A stretch of 64,000 bases of DNA from Paraspadella gotoi (Eukaryota; Chaetognatha), in the NCBI GenBank assembly GCA_051294375.1, contig CM119269.1, positions 10,165,056-10,229,055 of the forward strand, given 5' to 3'. Made by a program: the position numbers and the translations under genes. Positions 25,401 through 35,500 of the stretch are shown piece after piece (position 1 is the stretch's first letter; each line of letters starts with the position of its first letter). A model generated the notes under the pieces. It did not search any database, had not been told where the DNA came from, and worked only from the letters and a program-made list of their open reading frames with translations.

Positions 25401-28400
25401 TGATGAAGTGAAAGTTTAAGAATTAAGATAGAGCTAAAAAATGAGCTGGCCCTCATTGGTTATGTAAATGAAAGACCTGATCGATGAGGTCGGATCATGT
25501 TCGTTATTGTTCTAAAAAATAAAATCACGGTGACGCAAGACCTTGAACTTGCTGGTTCTTATATTTTTCCTAGTGGCCTCGATTCAGCCTCAAATTTTTG
25601 CCGAAATCCTGGCTGGGAATATACTCTTCCTTGGTGCTACTCAACGTTTTTGCCTGAAGGAGAAACAAATAGAAAAAAAGTCTGTGGAGTTTTGTCCTGT
25701 AATCCCTTATGGCCTGATTTTAAAGGTACAATTTTTTAGAATTTTTGAAAAAAAATTTTTGTATATGTAATTTTCTGGCTACTAACGGTTTATCACCAGC
25801 ACTAAAATTCAGGCCATCCCTTTTGTTGAATTGTGTTGACTAGCTTCCTTGAATGTCTTCATTTTTTGAAACAAGATTAGATCAAGTTTTTATTTTCTGT
25901 ATTACGATTTTTGGTGTTTGTTATAAATATTTTTTCTTAATTTTATTAGTTCTTTTAAACACAATTATATCCACTAAAAGGATGACAACAAAATTTAAAT
26001 AATTGAAATAATTGAAAAAGAGTTGTCAAAAGTTTTTAGCAAAACCCAACTTAAATGTTAGGCAAACTGACCCTTAGACTAACCAAGAGAAGATTAATAC
26101 AGCCGTGCTTAATATTCAATACACCAGCTTATGTTTTAAGGGATTTTAAACTAAAATTATGCTTCGTTATCTGTTTTAGGTGTAATTAGACATTCCTCTG
26201 GACTCTGTTTTTCGCTTGAAAATAACTGGCCAACGTTTATACCAACTTGTCACAAAAAAAATCAGATAACCATAATCGATGGTTACTTCAGGATGATGTT
26301 TTTAGTTGAGAGACTGTAAGTATCACAATTTTCTGGAGCTCCCCTTATCCATTTCTTTATTCTTTTTTATTATTTATTTTTTATCTTGTATTATTTCCTT
26401 TCTTTTCGTTGTGTTTAGAAATTAGTTTACAGAGTAGGAATTTTTATTTTCATTAAACAATGGTTAAAAAAACCGTTTTAACCGTTGTTCAATAAAAAAA
26501 AATCTTATACTTTGTTCATCAGCAGGAATTGGTGCAAGTCAAAGGTCCGGGGTTCTAGCCCGGTGGTCGCCTCGCAGTTAAGAGGGACGGGGCGCTTAAC
26601 CCGCCTGTAATACGGTGTTACAGCCTGATCCAAAGCTCAGGGACTGCTTATATTTAACGGTTCTCTCACTAACACATAAAAGTAATTATTGTCTCTTCAT
26701 TGACGAGCCCAACTTCTGAACACAACAGCAACAACAACACTTTCAGGCAACATGCCTCAACTTGGCGACACACTTTCCGCCAACAACACATCAGGCAACA
26801 TGCCTTAACTTGGTGACGAACTTTCCACCAACAATTCACTGAAGAGACATAACAGATTTCTCCCTAGGGGAGGGGGGATGTATGGTGGACTAAAATCCAC
26901 CAACCGTTCATCAGCGGCCATTGGTGCCAGAGGCAAGTCATTTGCCTCCCAACCCAAAGGTCCGGGGTTCTAGCCTGATGGTCGCCTAGCAGTTAAGAGG
27001 GATGGGGCGCTTAACCCGCCTGTAACACGGTGTTACAGCCTGATCCGAAGCTCATGGACTGCTTATATTGAACGGTTCTCTCACTAACACATAGCAATAA
27101 TTACTGTCTCTATAGTTTTAATTTTATTCCTTATACAATCCCAAAACCCTAACCTTATTCTAATCCCAAACCCTGTAACCTAACCTTGATCCTTAATCAT
27201 TAACCATATTCTTCAACCTCATCAACCAACCTTCAACAATAATCCTTACCTTCTGGTGGTCCTATCACCACAGAAGGATTAAAGCTGTTTCTTTCGCAGC
27301 GCCTCAGTGGCTCAGTGGACTAATGCACCATCCCAATGTGCGTCCCTGGTTCGAGCCCTGAGGTTGTCATGTAGAAAGTGGGATGGACCGGGTAACCCGC
27401 CTGTAGGCATGGGCCTACTGCCAGATCCAAAGCTCTGGACTACATGAACATGCTATTTCGCTGTCGCCACGAGGTGACACCGCTGCGGGTGTGGCGCCCT
27501 GTAAAACCAGCCTCTTCAACCTAACCTTATTCCATTACCTAATGATCTCTAACCCAATCCCCGTCCTTCATCATTACCCTAATTCATAACCCTAATCCAA
27601 AACTTATTCATCAAATTTACATAAAACAAATTTAATTTGGATTTTAAGCAGATATGGGACGCTTATAGAAAATATGGTCGTGAGTAAGATTACAACTAAG
27701 TAAGATTAAGTAATGCACACTGCAGTTGATTTGCCATAGTAAAATTTGCAAGATTAATTTTTTATAAATAAATTAGTTACACAAAGCGGAAAACCCCACT
27801 TTACATTTTTATATCTTCATAAAAGTTAGATTATCCTAATTACGTATTACAAATTGTTATTGTTTAAAGAAATCAAAGCAAAGACAAAGAAAATAAATGG
27901 CAGGTAATTATTATTTTTCAGATATTCAATAAAAATTATATAAATAACTATATAACAGGTGCGCTATGAAGACTACTTATTATCCAAGTGCTGGAGACTT
28001 TTTGTCTGTACAATCATATTGTCTTAGCTACTACAATCGTCGTTTTTACAAACCAACAGGATCATTTGAGGTAACGAGTTTGAGGCCCTTATATCTATAT
28101 AAGACATAAAAATATAATTTAAAAAATATTCGGAAAGTATCTCCAAGCTGGTATTACGTGTAAATAATTGGTTAAATTTGTCATGTCAAATATGCAGTCT
28201 TGTCTCCTAACTTCCTAACAGATTATGTCGGATCCAACAGTTTATCAAACAATCTATCAAACAATTTAATCAGGATATATAATTTTATTAATGTAGATTA
28301 ACAGCGGGTTTTAGTTTCACATTTCTTTCATGAATATTTAGGAATCGGGGGGAGTTTGCTGGAATCTTGAAGAATTTATCAACCTAGATACTGGAAAAAC

Positions 28401-29529
28401 TGAGAAGAACAAGCGAGATCTGGTCATGGGGGATGAATGCCATACAATCCGTCAAAGAATGACCTTTTTGAACATAAGTGAGTTAAAATTTTTATCTCGC
28501 CAGACGGGCTAAAGCCCGACTTGGGCGAGATGTAGGATCTCTTCTGCAGCTCTGCTTCTTTGTGACCATCGTCGTCGTCGTTGTCGTCATCGTCACGCTT
28601 TTTTACCATTGGAAATTGTAAAGGTGTGTAACCAAGGAAGCTAAAAATTTAGATATAGCTCCTAATCAGCAATATCTTTCAGATTCACATGTTTCATGAT
28701 GCTACACGCATTTGTTCATGTTTTATTTACAAAACAATTTTTATATATATAAAAACTAATACGAATTACTATCTCTCTCTCTTTTTTAAATATATGTCGC
28801 TCGCTCTCTCTCTCTCTTTTTCCGTCGCTGCCTCTTCTTTTTCTCTCTCTCTTTCTTTCTCTCTCTCTCTTTCTCTTTCTTTTTCACTGTAATTATTTAA
28901 ATTCTTTCATTAATTCTAATTTAATAAATTTAAATTTCATTCATTCATTCTGTTTATTTCATTTATTTTATTTTATTCATTTATTTTTTATATTTATATT
29001 CATTTATTTTTTTATATTTATATATTTATTTATTTTTTATATATTAAGCCAAGTTTGTTATGTATAAAACTTAGTTTTCCTGTATCAAATATGATTTTTC
29101 GTTTGAGTATCAAAGTTTGTCATGATTCCAGAATGCGATTGCAACGATCCTTATACATTTTTAAGATTTTTAAAGTTTTATTTTAGAAGAAACCCGTAAA
29201 CCACGTTTAATATTTTGTATACCTAACTCTTAGCATACTCTTCTTCCATCTCTATCAGCTCGTAACAATTGCGATGAAGGAGATGAGAGGCACGACTGTG
29301 GCGACGACACCTGCGAAAATGTTAGGTGCAGCTTCCACTTGGAGGCCGCTTGCTTTATTGATCCCTGTGGAGGCTGTTCCACATTTTTCCTGGATATGGA
29401 AAATCATCAGGTGGCTGTCAACTTTAACAGATTTTACTAAGAAAATTTAATGTTTAAATTTAGGTTTTTGTTGTTACCCGAACTTAGTCTAAGCAATCTG
29501 TTCTTCTTCAGTTTTCCTTTGACCTCACC

Positions 29530-29571
<42 letters not shown>

Positions 29572-32500
29572 GATCAGACTATGTCTTTCTCTTTCTTCAA
29601 ATTGTTTTTAGTTGGTTATTATTTTAAATTTTTACTGCGTTGCTATCTTTTTTCAACTCATGAAAAAAAAATTTGACAAAATATATATCTGGCAAAACTG
29701 TTTTTAGTCAGATCTGCTTATCAGCAGATCCCGACTCTATAATTCACTTTGTTGGTCCGTAGGTCCGTCCCCTCAATATTGTTGGGCATTAACTTATATC
29801 ATGTCAGAACATCGAATTATGATAAATTATGCAAAAAAACGATGTCCGTCCATCCGTCCATCCATCCGTCCGTCCGTCCGTCCCACCTAAGCAAAAAACT
29901 CCAATAGCTCGTGATTGGATGGATGGATTGGAATGAAATTTTGTGTGTGGGTAGGGAAGCGTGTGATTGAGCTGGACATGAAGTTTCGATGGAATCGTCC
30001 GAGTGGAAATGAGTTTAAATGGAAAAAAAAATTTAATTATTTGAATGCCAATTACTCATGAGTGGATGGGGCGATTGACCTGAAATTTTGTATGTGGTTA
30101 CGAAAGTGTGTGATTAAGCTGGATATAAAATTTCTATGGAATCGTCCGAGTGGAAATGAGTTTAAATGGAAAAAATAAAAAACCTGTTTCACTAATTGAT
30201 TATGCTTCTTTTTCTTTTTCCTTTTATATTAAATGTAAATGCAAAATGCATTAATTAATCAAATATAATTAATACAGTTAATTAATCAATTAGCCAATTA
30301 ATTAATCAATAATTAATTAATCAGTCAATTAATCAATCAAAACAAAGATTTCGGATCAAATTAATTAATTAATTGCCTAATTAATTAATTAACTTGAATT
30401 AATTAATTAATTAATTAATTACCAATAATGATCGTGGGCAGATCCGACATTGTTTGCTCAAACTTGTTAATTAAAGGTCTGAATTCTCAAAATGAAATAC
30501 TTTCTAGTTGCACTGCAGTGCATGTCATAAATATGCATAGTAAATGCGGCATATTTTGATTAATGTCTGGTTGTTTGAAATGAAACTTAGCACAGAAGTG
30601 ATAAACCATATGGCATTTTGTTTAATTGGCCCTTTTTAAAGTAATTAATACTAATGATACATATTTGTTATGCGGACAACCATTTTCTAAAAAAATTTAG
30701 TCGGATCTGCTTATTAGCAGCTTAAAAAATTATGTAAATTAAAAAAATTATGCAAGTTGAAAAAATGATGCAGGTTGAAAAAATAATGCCAGTTGAAAAA
30801 ATAATGCCAGTTGAAAAAATGATGCAAAAATTGAAAGCATTATTGTGATTTATCATCTGATTAGCTGATTACCGCTTAATTATCTTAGGCAGATCCGACA
30901 TTGTTTGCTCAAACTTGTTATCTCATCATTCAGCTGACTGATGAGATACTTTCAACTCTTGGCAATTATTATAAAATATTATCTGTATAAAGAGAATGTC
31001 TATTTCTATAAACTAGTCGAGTGTTTCGATAAACAATAATTATAAGTTATTTTATCTGTTTTTCAAATATCATTGTTATACAAAGTTACATACATGTTAC
31101 ATGATTATTAACCATTGTTAACAATATTAAAAAAGCTTTTCTATCAAATTTAGGTCAACTGTTCAGTCCCGCCATCTAAATGCGAAAGGGATCAAGTGAG
31201 AGCTGAACGAGCCAGACGTCTCATGGAGGCAGAAGATGCTGAACTTGCCTTTGTACCTGATTGTCTTGATGACGGAAACTACAATGTTACACAATGTCTA
31301 CGTGAGTATTCATTTGTAAGAAAGTAATACATTTTTCTGTTAAAACCTAAATAAAGAACTAAACCTGACATGTTTTTGAGAAAAAAAAAGTATCAATTAA
31401 GAAATTAACTATAAAATGGTTTTCATTTGACGCAACTTTCACTTTTTTCTTTCTTAATCTTTTATTTTAAGGTAAAAAAACTTCTTGATGGGAAAAATTA
31501 GTAGGTCTGCATTAAAGTGTAGCAAAAAGTATAAATTTAACTTAAATTAAAATTCTAAAAGTGAGGAATGAACAACTTAACTAATGAACATTAATGTATA
31601 ATTTATATATAATTTTATATATTATTTAAGCAAATGCTGATGAAGACTCTCAACCACAGAGTCGAAACATGTCTCTATGAAATAAAAATTCGTTGTTATA
31701 CATTAAAAATCTGTTATTCCTTAAACACAAACACAACGAAAAAAAAAGAATCACAACAATGTCTAAAAATTTTATTATATTTTTTTAAAATTTACGCAGT
31801 AGACTTTATTTATATATAGTACTAAGCCTATAATGGTAAAATTTCAAAATGCTTTTTTATAAGATTTTTTTGCAGATTTGGATTCGTCATAAAAAGAAAT
31901 ATAAATCTTTTTTAAAAATTATTTCATTAAGTTGGTCAAAAATGGAAAAAACCTATATTTTAAGCTGAAAATTAAATTTTTGTATATTAAATATAGTTTT
32001 TTTAATTTTTAACTTACTTAATGAAATAATTTTTGAAAAGAAGTTTGTTTTTTTTTCAACTTAAACTTGACGAGGAATTTAAATCTGCCATCAAAATTAA
32101 GAAAAGTCCATTTTGAAATTTAAGATTTTTTAAGGATAGTACTATATATAAATATAGCCTACTGTGAAAATTAAAAAACATAAAATTATTTTTTTTATAA
32201 ATTAATGTTCACTGGTGGTACATTGTTCATAAATGACCATTAGAATTTTCATACATGACTTTCACTACGCTCTAGTCTGCATTACTAAGTATGTACATAC
32301 TATTCTACTTTTTAAGAAATCCTATAAAAATTTAAGGTTTATATAAATAATAAAAATTTGTCTCTGATATTCACAACGCAACTGGCATTTTCCTTAGCCA
32401 CTGGTGAATGTTGGTGTGTCTTTGTTTCTGGTACGCCAAGAAACGCTTCCCTCGTGGCGCCACCCAATTGTGACATTTGGACAATTGTGTCTGTTACCTT

Positions 32501-35500
32501 CATTCTCAAACTAGATCAGCCTTACCTATTTGTCAAAACATCTCTGTCTACTTTCTTAAGGTATTTTTAGTCGGTTCTGTTTACCGCTGATTCCGACTCT
32601 ATAATTCACTTTGTCGGTCCATTGGTTCCACCCCAAAATATTGTCTGTAAATCTTTTTTATAATATCAGAAACTCGAATTATGATAAATTATGCCAAAAA
32701 AAATGTCCGTTTGTCTGTCCGTCCGTCCGTCCCCCTTAGCATTAAACTCCAATTACTCGTGATTGGATGGATGGATGGATTGGAATGAAATTTTGTGTGT
32801 GATTGAGCTGGATATGATGAAATCATGCGAGTGGAAATGAGTTTAAATGGAAAAAACCAAGTCACATTTACTTAACGTTTTTTTACTTATATTTACTCAT
32901 AATTAAAAATTGAATATAAAATTGAAATGAAATTTTATGTGTGTGTAGGAAAGTATGTGATTAAGCTGGATATAAATTTTTGACTAGAATCGTAGGAGTT
33001 TAAATTAGAAAACCAAAAGACGCATTTACTTGAAATTTTAACTTTTTCTCTCTTTCTATTTCTCCTCTGATTGATTGATTGATTGTTAATTTGGTTAAAT
33101 AATTCATTGATAATTTTTCTAAATTGCATTAATTGAGAAATCTGTTATGATTTATAATGTTATGATTTAGTTATGATTACTTATGTTTCTCTCTCTCTAT
33201 TTATGAATTTTCTTATCAAATTCATCGGGCATCATTGTATCATTGATTAATAATTTTACTGGCAAATCTGTTGTAATAGGAAATGATCACAAATTAAAAG
33301 ACACATCATGACCTATCATCTGGTTAGCTGCTTACTAAGGCGTAGTAAAATTTCTAAATTTAACTTTAATTAAAATTCTAAAAGTGAGGAACTATATATA
33401 TACTAATGAGCATTTATGTAATAAAAAAATTATAATAAATTTTACAATTTATGCAGTAGGCCATATTTATACTAGTACTAAACTAATAAATGTTAAAATT
33501 TCAAAACAGTTTTTTATAAGATTTTTTGGCAGATTTGGATTCGTCATAAAAAGTTGATAAAAAGAAATATAACTCTTTTTGAAAAATTCCTTCATTAAGT
33601 GGGTCAAAAATTAGAAAAAGCTATATTTTAAGCTGAAAATTAACTTTTTATATATTAAATATAGTTTTTTTAATTTTTAACCCACTTAATGAAATAATTT
33701 TTAAAAATGATTTATATTTTCTTTCATCAACTTTTGACGAGGAATTCAAATCTGCAATCAAAATTAAGAAAAACCTATTTTGAAATTTTTCGATTTTATA
33801 AGGATATTACTATATATAAATATAGCCTACTGAGAAAATTAAAAAAATATAAAATTAATTTTTTTTACAAATTAATGTTCACTGATGGTATGTTGTTTAT
33901 AATTGACTTTTAGAATTTTCATATGTAACTTTCACTACGCCTTACTGCTTACTGCGAAATTATCGTAGGCAGATCTGACATTCTTTGCTTAAACTTGTTT
34001 CTTTACAATACAATATTCATAACTTATATCTGTATGTAATACATAATTACATACTATGTATGTATCCCTACTACAACTTTATATAAATATAAAGTCAAAT
34101 TTTTGTATCAACAAACAATATATTAAAATAACTTTTGAATTAAACCTGAATCTTTTAGTGTCATCAACTCTTACATGTCAATGACTTTTGATCTTCCATC
34201 TAACGCATTTTATGATGTCAAGTTGAACGCAGATATGGAGTTGGAGTTTACTCTGCGACCAGTGGGGGGTCTTCAGCACCCACCTTATGACGTCTCCTCT
34301 TTGGCCTACAGCATTGAATGCTGGGTAAGAAAAAACTTTAGCAAGCTTGATTGGGAACAGCTCAATTTTCAATAACTTATGTAAAGTGTCCTTTATGAGT
34401 CAACTGTTAAACTGTAAACAAAACATTATGGTCACGCTACAGTAGCTACTTGTATTTAGGTTAATGATGAAAGCTTCATGGTTGAATATGACCAACACGA
34501 ATTTAAAGCAAGATTACTCGAAGTTACATACAATCCATATGTGGTTCCGCCTCCAGAAGAAGTAATTTTTTAGTTGCGCCACGAGTACTCGCGGAGCAAC
34601 TCTTTAAGTCACTTTTCGGTCGGTCGGTCCGTTGGTATGTCTGTCTGTCGGTCTGTCCCACTTACGTTAAAAATGCTTATAACTTACATATAGTTGGTTG
34701 CTCATTGCTAGCGCTAACTTCAGGAAATAAAGGACAAAAGTCAAAATTCCGATGCAGTGCTTGTCATAGATACACAGGCTAAGAAAGTTATGGTAGTCAT
34801 GTCATGTCACGTCGTCATGTCATGTAATATCATGTCACAATAAACACTCACAATAAACAGTAACTGCAGCGCAACACATTTGAATTACCGGTCTTGTTTA
34901 TTTTCCAACTGATTTTCTTTTTTTTTTTTAATTCAGGAAAACAATTTGGTTATCTACATTATAGCTGCCATCATTCCTGTGATCGTCCTTGCAATTTTAG
35001 GATTCCTGATTGTAAAAGGGGTAAATTTTTTTTTTCAATTATGTATCAATTCTTGAAAAAAGACATCACCTGAGGGCATTATTTTTTTTCTAAAAACAGA
35101 CAAAAAAATCAAAACGACAAAAACAATTCAGTCACATTGATAACAATTCGGAAAATAAACAACAAATTCTCAGTGATTCTGACTACTACAATTATGATGG
35201 TTATGGATACAACAATCAAGGTAGTACGAATTCTACAAAAATTTACAAGGCTTAAATCTTCAGATGACCAAATGATATGTAAACTTATTTTTCAGAAAAT
35301 TATTATAACAATGGTTATTATAACAACAATGAACAAAATGCAAGCTGGAACACGCAACAAGAACAAGGATATTATTTGGTTAGTTTTATATTTGGATAAT
35401 AAATTATTATAATAATAATATTATCGGCAGATTACCTTGAAAATGAGATTTAATATATTTTTATGGTGGTTTTGATTTAAAAAGGTAAAATATGATCAAT

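Noticed and set aside
25543-25770. 75-residue frame with a hydrophobic start that could be a signal peptide
   Set aside because: It is the shifted frame of the kringle exon; the other frame has all the kringle cysteines.
27297-27370. Functional tRNA gene
   Set aside because: A and B boxes are present but the 3' side continues into a SINE body and no acceptor stem closes.
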